64,000 bases of DNA, taken from the NCBI GenBank assembly GCA_044226525.1, contig JBGAGV010000002.1, positions 434,001 to 498,000 on the forward strand, read 5' to 3'. The notes under the pieces are model-generated. The model searched no databases, was not told where the DNA came from, and was given only the letters and a program-made list of their open reading frames with translations. Positions 31,629 through 39,931 of the stretch are shown here, in pieces. Each line of letters begins with the position of its first letter. Positions within the stretch are counted from its first letter, which is position 1. The position numbers and the translations under genes were made by a program. This stretch comes from VFJQ01 sp044226525. GTDB lineage: Bacteria; Verrucomicrobiota; Verrucomicrobiia; Chthoniobacterales; Chthoniobacteraceae.

Positions 31629-33073
31629 ACGAAGATTTCGACTTCATCGTGATCGGTGGCGGCAGCGGAGGTTATGCCGGTGCTTCGACGGCTGCGCGGC
31701 TCGGGCTGCGGGTGGCGGTGATCGAAGGAGCACGGGAAGTCGGGGGGCTCTGCATCCTCCGCGGCTGCATGCCGAGCAAGACGCTGCTGGAATCGGCGCA
31801 ACGCGCGGAAACCATCCGCAATGCAGGTGAGTTCGGCCTGCGGGCTGAATACTTCGGCCCGGACGCAAAGGCGATTCGCGCACGAAAGCGGAGGCTGATC
31901 GGCGAGTTTGCAGACTATCGTCGCGGACAACTGGAATCGGGCCGCTTCGAGTTCATCCGCGGGCGGGCGGAGTTTGTGGATGCGCATGCGGTCGATGTTC
32001 GGCTGCTCGATGGTGGGCTTCGGCGGTTGACCGCGCGCAGCTTTCTGATCGCGACCGGCTCCACGATTTCGGAGCCACCGATTCCCGGTCTGAAAGAAGC
32101 AGGTTACAGCACGAGCGACGATGTGCTCGACGCCGGAGAATATCCGGACTCGGTCTGCGTGCTCGGTGGCGGCGCCATCGCACTGGAACTCGCCAGCTTT
32201 TTCAATGGCCTCGGCCTGCCGACCACGATGATTCAGCGCGGCGCGCATGTGCTGAGGGAAATGGATCACGACGTCGCCGACGAACTGACCCAGGCCATGG
32301 AGCGCCGCGGGATTCGGATGCGTCGCCAAACCAAAATTACACAGGTATCGAAGGCAGGCGTGATGAAGCGCGTGACCTTCACCGACGGCACCGGCGCTAC
32401 GCAGACCGTCGAAGCGCATGAGATCGTTTGCGCGCTCGGCCGCCATCCTTCCACGGATGGCCTCGCCCTCGACCGCGCCGGGGTGGCGCTAAAAGACGGG
32501 GCGGTAGAAACCGCCGCGACTCAGCAGAGCAGCGCCGCGCACATCTTTGCGGCTGGGGACGTCTGCGGCCCTTACGAGATCGTGCACATCGCCATCCAGC
32601 AGGGTGAACTGGCGGCCCGCAACGCGGCCCGACTGCTAGAAAAACTCGATGGTGAACTTGAAAAAATCGACTACTCGCTGAAGCTCTTCGCGGTGTTCAG
32701 CCACCCGCAAATCGCTGCTGTCGGGCTCACGGAACGCGAGGCTGCCGAACAAAAAATGGAAGTCTCTGCCGCGAAATACCCGTTCGCGGATCATGGTAAA
32801 TCCATGGTGCTTGGCGAGACGGACGGCTTTGTGAAACTGATCGCCGAATGCAAATCCGGCCGGATCGTCGGCGCGGCATGCATTGGTCCGGAAGCTAGCG
32901 AACTCATCCACGAGATTGTGGTGGCGATGCGATTTGGAGCGACCGCCGCGCAGCTCGCTGCGACTCCGCACTATCATCCAACGCTCAGCGAAATCTGGAC
33001 CTACCCGGCCGAGGAATTGATGGACATCGATCTGCGCTGCGCCGCGGGGCCGGGAGAGATGCCGTCTCATTAA
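31625..33073 (+). CDS. dihydrolipoamide-dehydrogenase-like FAD/NAD(P)-disulfide oxidoreductase
   Basis: Flavoprotein of 482 aa from the class I pyridine nucleotide-disulfide oxidoreductases. It shows FAD-binding GGGSGGYAGA (11-20), the redox pair Cys43/Cys48 in GGLCILRGCMPSK, NAD-binding LGGGAIALELAS, the second FAD motif IFAAGDV, and the C-terminal catalytic dyad His451/Glu456 in YHPTLSE. All catalytic residues for dithiol oxidation are present. No 2-oxoacid dehydrogenase E1/E2 genes are nearby, so mercuric-reductase-like or soluble transhydrogenase-like roles cannot be excluded. The ATG at 31625 overlaps the STT3-like stop by 4 bp; the longer open frame lies within that gene. Confidence 0.88.
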   Translation: MNEDFDFIVIGGGSGGYAGASTAARLGLRVAVIEGAREVGGLCILRGCMPSKTLLESAQRAETIRNAGEFGLRAEYFGPDAKAIRARKRRLIGEFADYRRGQLESGRFEFIRGRAEFVDAHAVDVRLLDGGLRRLTARSFLIATGSTISEPPIPGLKEAGYSTSDDVLDAGEYPDSVCVLGGGAIALELASFFNGLGLPTTMIQRGAHVLREMDHDVADELTQAMERRGIRMRRQTKITQVSKAGVMKRVTFTDGTGATQTVEAHEIVCALGRHPSTDGLALDRAGVALKDGAVETAATQQSSAAHIFAAGDVCGPYEIVHIAIQQGELAARNAARLLEKLDGELEKIDYSLKLFAVFSHPQIAAVGLTEREAAEQKMEVSAAKYPFADHGKSMVLGETDGFVKLIAECKSGRIVGAACIGPEASELIHEIVVAMRFGATAAQLAATPHYHPTLSEIWTYPAEELMDIDLRCAAGPGEMPSH

Positions 33074-33109
33074 AATCCCCCCACGTGCTCGCGCGATGTC
33101 CTCGCCGCG

Positions 33110-34132
33110 CTACTGCGGCGCAGGTGGCGCCGGTGGCGAAGTTGTCTGAATCCGTGGAGAAGCCGGTTGGACCGGAGGCGCCGCCGGGACCGCCCCTTTG
33201 AGGAAGCGGAGCAGTCCGCTGTCGGTCGTGAGGACGGCGGTGGTATCTTGCTTGAAGCTGGTTTTGTAAGTCTCCATCGCGCGCAGGAATTCGTAAAACT
33301 CGCGGGACTGAGGGCTGGCGTTAAAGGCTTGCGCGTAGATGTTCGTCGCTTCGGCATCGGCCTTGCCTTGGATGCCCTGCATCTTGCGATAAGCTTCGGA
33401 CTCGATCTGACGCAATTCGCGCTCCTTGTTGCCGAGAATTTTCGCGGCCTCGCCGGCTCCCTCACTGCGATAACGCTCGGCGATTTGCCGGCGCTCCGAG
33501 ATCATGCGGTCGAAAATCTTCGTCGCCACCGCACCGTTGTAGTTGATCCGCAGGAAACGGATATCGAGCAGGTCGATGCCAAACTCGGCCAGCTTCTCTT
33601 TGGCCGCGGCAAAGACCTCCTGCTCCAGCGCTACACGCCCCAGCCGGATGGCCGGCAAACCCGCGGTGGACGCGCCGGCCCCGAGCGATTCGATGGCCAC
33701 CTTGCGATCCCGGGTCGTGCGCACCACTTCGACCAGATCGTGGCGCGCGATGGTGTTGCGCATCTCCGAACCGAGGATGTCATCGAGACGACTGAGTGCA
33801 CTGCGGCGATCGGTGAAGCGGCGGAAATAGGTCAGCGGATCCTTGATCTGCCAGCGACCGAAAGCATCCACGATGATGTAGAGCTTGTCCTTGGTCGGCA
33901 TTTCCGCTGGCGGGCCGTCCCACGGCAACACGAGTTTTTCGACCGTGTTGACCTTCTGGATAAACGGCACCTTGAACTTGAGTCCCGCCGTGGTGATCGG
34001 CTCGCCCACGGGCTGGCCAAATTGGGTAATGATCACCTGCTCGGTCTCCTGCACGGTGTAAAAGGCCCCCGTGACCGCCAGAAACGCCAGCACTCCGGCA
34101 ATGATGAGAACAATACGCTTCGCGGCTTGCAT
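33110..34132 (-). CDS. hflC: HflC-like membrane protease modulator (SPFH/band 7)
   Basis: Forms the membrane HflKC complex that surrounds and modulates FtsH. The 340-aa product has an N-terminal membrane anchor (about 7-24), a band 7/SPFH domain (TEQVIITQFGQPVGE onward), a long helical region with the typical RMISERRQIAERYRSEGAGEA (shown here as positions about 205-225) and a Pro-rich C-terminal tail (PAAPPVQPASPRIQTTSPPA). It lies 2 bp downstream of hflK on the minus strand. HflC proteins of proteobacteria lack such a Pro-rich tail. FtsH is not in the window. Confidence 0.92.
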   Translation of the reverse strand: MQAAKRIVLIIAGVLAFLAVTGAFYTVQETEQVIITQFGQPVGEPITTAGLKFKVPFIQKVNTVEKLVLPWDGPPAEMPTKDKLYIIVDAFGRWQIKDPLTYFRRFTDRRSALSRLDDILGSEMRNTIARHDLVEVVRTTRDRKVAIESLGAGASTAGLPAIRLGRVALEQEVFAAAKEKLAEFGIDLLDIRFLRINYNGAVATKIFDRMISERRQIAERYRSEGAGEAAKILGNKERELRQIESEAYRKMQGIQGKADAEATNIYAQAFNASPQSREFYEFLRAMETYKTSFKQDTTAVLTTDSGLLRFLKGAVPAAPPVQPASPRIQTTSPPAPPAPQ

Positions 34133-34134
34133 GG

Positions 34135-35100
34135 TTATTTGCCTTTCGTATCGAGGTTGAGCAGCGGCAGAACACCGGTGGCTTTGTCATCGATGATGAC
34201 CTTGCGCTGAATCTGCGGAAGCACCTCCTGCATCGTTTCCATGTAAAGGCGCTGTTTCGTGACTTCGGGAGCCTTCAGGTATTCCGTCAGCACGGCGGTA
34301 AATTTCTCGGCATCGCCACGAGCTTCGTTCACCCGGCGCAGGGCGTAGCCTTCGGCCTCGGAAATCTTTTGCGCGGCCTCGCCACTCGCTCGTGGGACCA
34401 CCTTGTTATATTCCCCGTTGGCGACGTTGATCTGCTGCTCCCGTTCCTGCTGCGCCTGGTTGACTTCATTGAAACTGGCCTGCACTGGCGCGGGCGGGTG
34501 CACATTGATGAGTTGCACCTGCATGATCGACACGCCGAGACCGTAGCGATGCGCCAGTTCCTTCAGCCGCGCGAGGCATTGGTCCTCGATCTCCTGCCGT
34601 CCGACGGTGAGCACTTCATCGACCGTGCGATCGCCCACGACCTCGCGCATGGCGCTTTCCGAGGCATCGCGCAACGTCGAAGCCGGTTTGAGGACGTGAA
34701 AGAGCCAGGCCTTGGGATCTTCGATGCGGTATTGGACCACCCACTCGACGGTCGCCATGTTGAGATCGCCGGTGACCATGGAGGCTTCCTCCTCCGCTTC
34801 CTGCGAATATTGATCGGGGTCGCTGGCTGTTTTCGTGCCGAAACCGAACTCAAGCTTCTTCTGCCGCTGGACCGGCACCAGCGTCACGATATCGACTCCG
34901 AAAGGAAGACGGAAACGCAGTCCCGGCCCGACGATATCCTGGAATTTCCCAAATCGCGTCAGCACGCCGACTGAATCCGTCGGCACCGACGTGAAACACG
35001 AAAGCAAGCCCCACAAAATGAGGAAAACGACGATGGCTGGCTTCACCCAGCCGAGATTGATCTGCGGCAGGCGGAAGTCGGGTGGAGTGACATTTTTCAT
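34135..35100 (-). CDS. hflK: HflK-like membrane protease modulator (SPFH/band 7)
   Basis: Partner of HflC in the FtsH-modulating membrane complex. The 321-aa product has one membrane helix (about 20-38), an SPFH domain (DSVGVLTRFGKFQDIVGPGL), the HflK-characteristic MVTGDLNMATVEWVVQYRI, a conserved ALREVVG-like segment (SAMREVVGDRTVDEVLT) and the C-terminal helical region EGYALRRVNEARGDAEKF. It lacks the Gly/Gln-rich cytoplasmic N-terminal extension of E. coli HflK, so it is shorter (419 aa there). It precedes hflC by 2 bp; the manA-like gene ends upstream after 75 bp. Confidence 0.92.
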   Translation of the reverse strand: MKNVTPPDFRLPQINLGWVKPAIVVFLILWGLLSCFTSVPTDSVGVLTRFGKFQDIVGPGLRFRLPFGVDIVTLVPVQRQKKLEFGFGTKTASDPDQYSQEAEEEASMVTGDLNMATVEWVVQYRIEDPKAWLFHVLKPASTLRDASESAMREVVGDRTVDEVLTVGRQEIEDQCLARLKELAHRYGLGVSIMQVQLINVHPPAPVQASFNEVNQAQQEREQQINVANGEYNKVVPRASGEAAQKISEAEGYALRRVNEARGDAEKFTAVLTEYLKAPEVTKQRLYMETMQEVLPQIQRKVIIDDKATGVLPLLNLDTKGK

Positions 35101-35175
35101 GGGTGGGCATCGCGTTTAGCGAAAGGATGAGGCAATGCCAAGTGGCACGAGGCCGCGAGAAGGCCGTGCCTTCGC

Positions 35176-36102
35176 TCAGATCCTTGTGCGGATCACCGTC
35201 CCCTTCCCTTTGAGAACGGCGTCGCTACTGGCGGGAAGTAGAAAAAGAGCCCCGGGCTTGAAGGAAAAATCACCGCATTCAACCTCACCCTCCGCTACCA
35301 TAAAGACCGCAAATCGACCGTTGCAAGCAGCGGAACGCACCTCATCGATGACCCAGCGTTCGACGTGGAAATGTTCACAGGCGACGACGGTCTCCCCCTG
35401 CCGCTTGGCGAGCGGCGGTTCGGGATCGGCGAAATCGATCGAGGCGAGTGATTCCGGGATGTGCAGCGCGCGCGGTCTGCCGTCGAGGCCAACCCGATTC
35501 CAGTCGAAAACACGGTAAGTGGTATCGCTATTTTGCTGCACTTCAAAGATGACGTTGCCTGCGCCGATGGCGTGGACCCGTCCACTAGGGATGAAGATGG
35601 CGTCGCCGGCGCGAGTCGGCAGTTGATGGATGAGATCAGCAACTTCGCCGGACGAGAGCGCGGCCTCAAACTGCTCGCGGGTAACACCCTGTTTCAATCC
35701 CGCATAGACGAAGGCGCGATCACTGGTGTGCACCATGAACCACATCTCCGTCTTCGGCTCGCCGCGCAGATCGCCCGCCACATGCGCAGGCGGATGCACC
35801 TGCACCGACAGGCATTCCTCACAATCGAGCAGCTTGAAGAGCAGCGGAAAACGCGGCGTGTCGGGGCAACTCGTTCCGAAAATTTCCGCGCGCTGCGTAG
35901 TCCACAGTTCGTGGAGCGTCTTCCCTTTCAATGGCCCATCCGATACGACGCTCTGGCAATCTTCGCGATCGACCAGTTCCCACGATTCGCCGATCGGGCC
36001 GCCAGCGGGCAGGCTCTTCCCGAAAAGGCTCTCGAGACGCCGGCCGCCCCAGACTCGTTCCATGAACAGCGGCTCGAAAACAATAGGGGCGGTGTAAGGC
36101 AT
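35176..36102 (-). CDS. manA: class I mannose-6-phosphate isomerase
   Basis: Zinc enzyme that interconverts fructose-6-P and mannose-6-P, supplying GDP-mannose precursors. The 308-aa product has the cupin-fold zinc ligands QVHP (Gln and His), the Glu of KTEMW and the His of GRVHAIGAG, and substrate-binding PFIPSGR-like FIPSGRVHA. It is of the short type found in Firmicutes and many other bacteria. The start at 36102 matches the family N-terminus (PIVFEPLFMERVWGG); the open frame extends far upstream without similarity. It is divergent from the exopolysaccharide locus and may feed it with mannose units. Confidence 0.92.
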   Translation of the reverse strand: MPYTAPIVFEPLFMERVWGGRRLESLFGKSLPAGGPIGESWELVDREDCQSVVSDGPLKGKTLHELWTTQRAEIFGTSCPDTPRFPLLFKLLDCEECLSVQVHPPAHVAGDLRGEPKTEMWFMVHTSDRAFVYAGLKQGVTREQFEAALSSGEVADLIHQLPTRAGDAIFIPSGRVHAIGAGNVIFEVQQNSDTTYRVFDWNRVGLDGRPRALHIPESLASIDFADPEPPLAKRQGETVVACEHFHVERWVIDEVRSAACNGRFAVFMVAEGEVECGDFSFKPGALFLLPASSDAVLKGKGTVIRTRI

Positions 36103-36211
36103 ACCGGGTGGTTTTATAGCAGACGACGTGCAGGTGCGGCAAGCACCGTGCACACAGTATGGTCTTGCGTTTTCGCGGCGCGCCCCGCACACGAGAGGGA
36201 ACCCAACCCCA

Positions 36212-36553
36212 ATGCTGGACAGGAAAACCATCGAGATGCTGTGCTCCGAACTCGACCGCGAATCCGTCGAGGAAATGGTCCAAATGTTTTTGGACGACCT
36301 CGACCGACAGGTGACCGACTGCGATCGCCTCCTTGCCGCAGGCGAAATGGCGAACCTCGAGCGCGAAGCGCACTCCCTGAAAGGCTCAGCGGCGAGCCTT
36401 GGAGCGACGACTCTCGCGGAGGCTGCCCAGGTCACGGAAGAGGCCGCGGCAAAATCGGACGCGGCTGGAGCAGGCGTGGCGGTGGCTCAATTGCGAGAGG
36501 CGGCAGCGGGAACCCGGCCCGTCTTGGAAAGATGGCTGGCTGGCGCGGGATAG
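36212..36553 (+). CDS. stand-alone histidine phosphotransfer (HPt) protein
   Basis: Small 113-aa phosphorelay carrier. The HPt signature AHSLKGSAASLGA places the phospho-accepting histidine at His54 within a four-helix bundle. It has no kinase or receiver domain of its own. The nearby hybrid kinase (43570-47544) ends in receiver domains without an HPt, and a lone CheY-like receiver (42036-42416) is also present, so this protein is a good candidate to carry phosphoryl groups between them. The ATG at 36212 was chosen because upstream codons do not fit the domain. It is 22 bp before a glycosyltransferase gene. Confidence 0.85.
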   Translation: MLDRKTIEMLCSELDRESVEEMVQMFLDDLDRQVTDCDRLLAAGEMANLEREAHSLKGSAASLGATTLAEAAQVTEEAAAKSDAAGAGVAVAQLREAAAGTRPVLERWLAGAG

Positions 36554-36575
36554 GCTACAGACTTACCCAGACAAA

Positions 36576-37775
36576 TTGAAGATTCTCTACGTCCACGAAC
36601 GATTCGGTGCGCTGGCTGGGGCAGAAGCCAATGCTCACATCACGGCCACGGAACTGGGCCTGCGCGGGCACGACATGGCGATCCTGCATGGCCCCTCCAC
36701 CGGAAAGAACGAGCCCGCCTGGGAAAAGACTTTTCCCAAGCGTTTCCCCCTCTCCGGCACCTCGACCGGGGAAGCGGCGCGCACGGCTGTGGAGAGCTTT
36801 TCGCCCGATGCGATCTACGTGCACAAGATGGCCGATCTGGCCGTGATCGAAGCGCTGGTCGCCAGCGGTCGCCCGCTCATCCGCATGGTGCACGATCACG
36901 ATATCTACTGCATGCGGAGCTACAAGTATAACTACTTTACCCGTGAGATCTGCACGCGCCCGGCCACGCCTTACTGCATCTTCCCCTGCCTTGCTCCGGT
37001 GGTGCGAAATCCCGAGCCAGGCTTTCCGCTCAAGTGGGTCAGCTACACGAAAAAGAAGCACGAGATCGCGTTGAACCAGCAGTTCGACCGCATGGTGGTG
37101 GTGACGACTTACATGCGGGACGAACTCCTGCGTAATGGCTTCGATCCGTCGCGAATCGAAATCCACGCGCCGGTGCCCCGCCATGGGGATCCCAACCTGC
37201 GCAGCAGTTTCAGCGATCGGAATCTAATCATCTACGCGGGCCAGATCATCCGCGGCAAGGGCGTCGATGTGCTGCTCGAAGCCCTCGCACAGGTGAAGAG
37301 CAAGTTTGAGTGCATCATCCTTGGCGATGGAAATCATAAAGCGGAATGCGAGGAGCTGAGCCGGCGGCTCGGGCTGGACGACCGGGTGCATTTCAAGGGG
37401 TTCGTGCCGCAGGAAGAGCTGAAGGACTTCTACCGGGAATGCAGCGTCGTAGCGTTGAGTTCGGTGTGGCCGGAACCGATCGCCACGATCGGTCTGGAGG
37501 TGATGCGCTACGCCTTGCCCGTGGTCGCGTTCGATGCAGGTGGCATCAAAGACTGGCTCATCGATGGCCAGAATGGCTGCCTCGTCCCGTGGATGGACCG
37601 GGCCGCTTTTGCCGCGAGAATCGACGAACTGCTCAATGACAAGGAGAAGGCCCGGCGTTACGGCGAAACGGGACTGAAACTCGTCTCGGAGCGCTACGAT
37701 TTTCCAAGCTACATCGTGGATTTGGAAACGATGTTTGCCCGCGTCGCGGCGGAAAAAAAGATCGGCGCCCGCTAG
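36576..37775 (+). CDS. glycosyltransferase family 4 (GT-B)
   Basis: Predicted cytoplasmic glycosyltransferase of 399 aa. The N-terminal Rossmann half starts KILYVHERFGALAGAEANA, and the C-terminal half contains the donor-binding region IIYAGQIIRGKGVDVLLEAL and the retaining EX7E-type segment EPIATIGLEVM. A Cys-rich insert (about 110-150, with CMRSYKYNYF, CTRPATPYCIFPC) could bind a metal. A TTG start at 36576 is assumed because it places the canonical beta-strand first; no ATG is available in frame there and no strong ribosome-binding site is visible. Sugar specificity is unknown. First sugar-transfer gene of the exopolysaccharide locus. Confidence 0.85.
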   Translation: MKILYVHERFGALAGAEANAHITATELGLRGHDMAILHGPSTGKNEPAWEKTFPKRFPLSGTSTGEAARTAVESFSPDAIYVHKMADLAVIEALVASGRPLIRMVHDHDIYCMRSYKYNYFTREICTRPATPYCIFPCLAPVVRNPEPGFPLKWVSYTKKKHEIALNQQFDRMVVVTTYMRDELLRNGFDPSRIEIHAPVPRHGDPNLRSSFSDRNLIIYAGQIIRGKGVDVLLEALAQVKSKFECIILGDGNHKAECEELSRRLGLDDRVHFKGFVPQEELKDFYRECSVVALSSVWPEPIATIGLEVMRYALPVVAFDAGGIKDWLIDGQNGCLVPWMDRAAFAARIDELLNDKEKARRYGETGLKLVSERYDFPSYIVDLETMFARVAAEKKIGAR

Positions 37776-37796
37776 GAGAAAGCAGGCCGCAACGAC

Positions 37797-37866
37797 GTAG
37801 GTAAAAACCCTTAGACCACCTACGGGTTTACAGCAATACCCTTAGGCACAGACACCGCTGTATTAT
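37797..37866 (+). promoter_or_regulatory. candidate regulatory/promoter region of the main exopolysaccharide operon
   Basis: The 101-bp gap before the sugar-transferase gene holds two interleaved inverted repeats, GTAGGT/ACCTAC (37797-37802, 37818-37823) and AAACCC/GGGTTT (37805-37810, 37824-37829). There is also a direct repeat ACCCTTAG at 37807-37814 and 37838-37845, spaced 31 bp (three helical turns). TATTAT at 37861-37866 may be a -10 box. A sigma54-like GG-N10-GC (37845-37858, AGGCAC...GCT) overlaps. Either promoter would leave a very short leader before the ATG at 37877. Confidence 0.45.
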
Positions 37867-37876
37867 CTTTGCCCAG

Positions 37877-38698
37877 ATGACTCCACCAAGCCCAACACCC
37901 GACAGCCCAGACGGCCATGCGCCGGGAAATCTGGGGCCGGGAAGCGAGCCGGAACCGCGACTCGAGGAACGCCTCCAGCAGCGATTACTCGCGGCTCAAA
38001 GTCCGTGGGGGCGCTTTCGGCTGAACTTCTACGTCCAATGGAAGCGGGTCTCCTGGAAGCTCGTCGTCGGATTCGCGCACTTCCTCAAGCGGGCGTTCGA
38101 CATCGTCATTGCGCTGACCGCCATCGTCATCTTTGCGCCGGTTTTCGTCGTCATCGCCATTCTGGTGAAGCTGGACGGTGGACCGATCTTCTTCCGGCAG
38201 ACACGCTACGGTTTACACGGACGGGAATTTGGGATGCTCAAGTATCGCTCCATGGTGCCCGATGCGGAGGCGAAGCTGAAAGATCTGCTGAAGTTCAACG
38301 AGAAAGCCGAGGGCATCACCTTCAAGATGAAGGACGACCCGCGCATCACCAAAATCGGCAAGATCCTGCGCAAGACATCCCTCGACGAGTTGCCACAGTT
38401 CTTCAACGTGGTGAAGGGCGAGATGTCCCTCGTCGGTCCGCGCCCACCAGTAAAACGCGAGGTCGAGCTTTATGAGCAGCGGCATCGGCGGCGGTTCAAC
38501 GTGAAGCCGGGCATCACCTGCCTGTGGCAGGTCGGTGAACGCCAGGGCGGCACGTGGGAAATCGGCGATCGGAATGCGATCGACTTCGAAGAGCAGGTCG
38601 TTCTGGATGTTCGCTACATCGAGAGCCAGTCCTTTTGGAAGGATGTTTGGTTGCTCATGAAAACGGTGCCCGCCATTCTCTTTGGGAAAGGAGCCTGA
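37877..38698 (+). CDS. exopolysaccharide initiating sugar-1-phosphate transferase
   Basis: Predicted monotopic phosphoglycosyl transferase that moves a hexose-1-phosphate from a UDP-sugar onto undecaprenyl phosphate, the first step of repeat-unit assembly. The 273-aa protein has a Pro-rich cytoplasmic N-terminus, one re-entrant hydrophobic helix (about 70-97, after KRAFD), the KYRSM motif, the catalytic Asp-Glu in DELPQFFNVV and KGEMSLVGPRP, and PGITCLWQV. It is the short form (PglC/catalytic-half type) without the extra membrane helices of WbaP. No Shine-Dalgarno sequence precedes the ATG. It begins a run of more than ten coupled genes. Confidence 0.92.
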   Translation: MTPPSPTPDSPDGHAPGNLGPGSEPEPRLEERLQQRLLAAQSPWGRFRLNFYVQWKRVSWKLVVGFAHFLKRAFDIVIALTAIVIFAPVFVVIAILVKLDGGPIFFRQTRYGLHGREFGMLKYRSMVPDAEAKLKDLLKFNEKAEGITFKMKDDPRITKIGKILRKTSLDELPQFFNVVKGEMSLVGPRPPVKREVELYEQRHRRRFNVKPGITCLWQVGERQGGTWEIGDRNAIDFEEQVVLDVRYIESQSFWKDVWLLMKTVPAILFGKGA

Positions 38699-38701
38699 TC
38701 G

Positions 38702-39931
38702 ATGAAAGCCCTCGTCATCTGCCCAGACCGGCCCAGTGGATTGCACTTCATGGCTCGCAAGGCCCCCGTGGCGCTGGCTCCCGCGCTGGGGCCGTCGCTG
38801 CTTCAGCATACGCTGCACGATCTGGCCGTAGCGGGCGCGAAGCAGGTCACGGTGCTCGCCTCAGACCGGCCTGAGCTGGTGCGCGCGGCAGTCGGACGCG
38901 GTGAACGCTGGGGCTTGCAGATCGACGTCATTCCAGAAAGCCGCGAACTCACGATCGCCGAAGCTCGGAAAAAATATCGCACCGAAAACGCGGGAGATTG
39001 GCTGGCGGAAGGCGGCGATGTGAAAATAGCCGACTCCCACCCCGACACAGACGGCGCAAAGCTGCTCGCCGGGCCCAAGGAGTGGATCGAAAGCCTGCGC
39101 GCGATTCTTGAAAAAGCGGCGCGTCATCGGGTGGGCACGCGAGAGATCAGCCCGGGGGTGTGGGCGGGACTACGCTGCCGGATCGAGCCGGGCGTGAGGC
39201 TGAATGGACCGTGCTGGCTGGGGGAAGACGTCTGGATTCGCTCCGGAGCAACCGTCGGACCGGATGCCATCATCGAAGACATGACGGTGGTCGATCACGA
39301 CTCCGAAGTCACCGCGAGTTGGGTGGGACCGCGCACCTACGTGGGTGCCATGACTCATGTGAACCGCTCGCTCGCGTGGGGGCGCGGCTTGTTGAACTGC
39401 GACTCCGCGTCCTTCGTCGAAGTGCCCGACGCTTTTCTGCTCGGCGACCTCGACACCGCCCATGCTCGCACGCGTGGTTCGTGGCTCGGCCGCCTGGCCG
39501 CGCTTGGCACAGCCATTTTCACCAGTCCGATTGCGCTGTTCGGCCGGCTCCGCGGAGGGGTCAAAGCGGATCGCGCCTTGGTCGCCGGACGTGAAGTCCC
39601 CTACTCCACCCTCCCCGGCTTGCGCGGCTTGTGGCAACGCTGGCCTCAGCTCTGGAACATTGTGCGAGGTGAGTTCGCTTGGGTCGGCAATCGACCCATC
39701 ACTTCCGCCCAGGCGAGTGATCTGGTCGGCGAGTTCGAGCAGCTCTGGCTGGAAGCGCCGGTCGGTTTCGTTTCGCTCGCCGACATGGAGGGCGCCAGCG
39801 AACCGTTCGGCGACGAAGCGCGCATTCACTCCAGTTTCTACGCTGCACAGGCTGGCCCCAAACTTGATCGGCGCATTCTCGCCTACGCTCTGCGCCGCGC
39901 GTGGCACGACCTCATTTCATCGAATCCATGA
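38702..39931 (+). CDS. nucleotidyltransferase-like/hexapeptide/degenerate sugar-transferase fusion protein
   Basis: Unusual 409-aa protein. The N-terminus (1-70) resembles sugar nucleotidyltransferases (SLLQHTLHDLAVAGAKQVTVLA) but lacks the GxGTR signature. The middle (about 150-235) is a left-handed beta-helix of hexapeptide repeats. The C-terminus (about 285-405) resembles the sugar-1-P transferase encoded just upstream: WPQLWNIVRGEFAWVGNRPIT corresponds to LPQFFNVVKGEMSLVGPRPPV, but the catalytic Asp-Glu before it is Gln-Arg and the membrane helix is a weak hydrophobic stretch (AALGTAIFTSPIALF). It may be a regulatory or scaffold partner of the initiating transferase. It lies 3 bp downstream of that gene and overlaps the STAS gene by 4 bp. 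Confidence 0.65.
   Translation: MKALVICPDRPSGLHFMARKAPVALAPALGPSLLQHTLHDLAVAGAKQVTVLASDRPELVRAAVGRGERWGLQIDVIPESRELTIAEARKKYRTENAGDWLAEGGDVKIADSHPDTDGAKLLAGPKEWIESLRAILEKAARHRVGTREISPGVWAGLRCRIEPGVRLNGPCWLGEDVWIRSGATVGPDAIIEDMTVVDHDSEVTASWVGPRTYVGAMTHVNRSLAWGRGLLNCDSASFVEVPDAFLLGDLDTAHARTRGSWLGRLAALGTAIFTSPIALFGRLRGGVKADRALVAGREVPYSTLPGLRGLWQRWPQLWNIVRGEFAWVGNRPITSAQASDLVGEFEQLWLEAPVGFVSLADMEGASEPFGDEARIHSSFYAAQAGPKLDRRILAYALRRAWHDLISSNP

Noticed and set aside
37797..37829. H-type pseudoknot from the two interleaved inverted repeats
   Set aside because: The third loop would have zero length across a 6-bp stem, which is sterically implausible; mutually exclusive hairpins are more likely.
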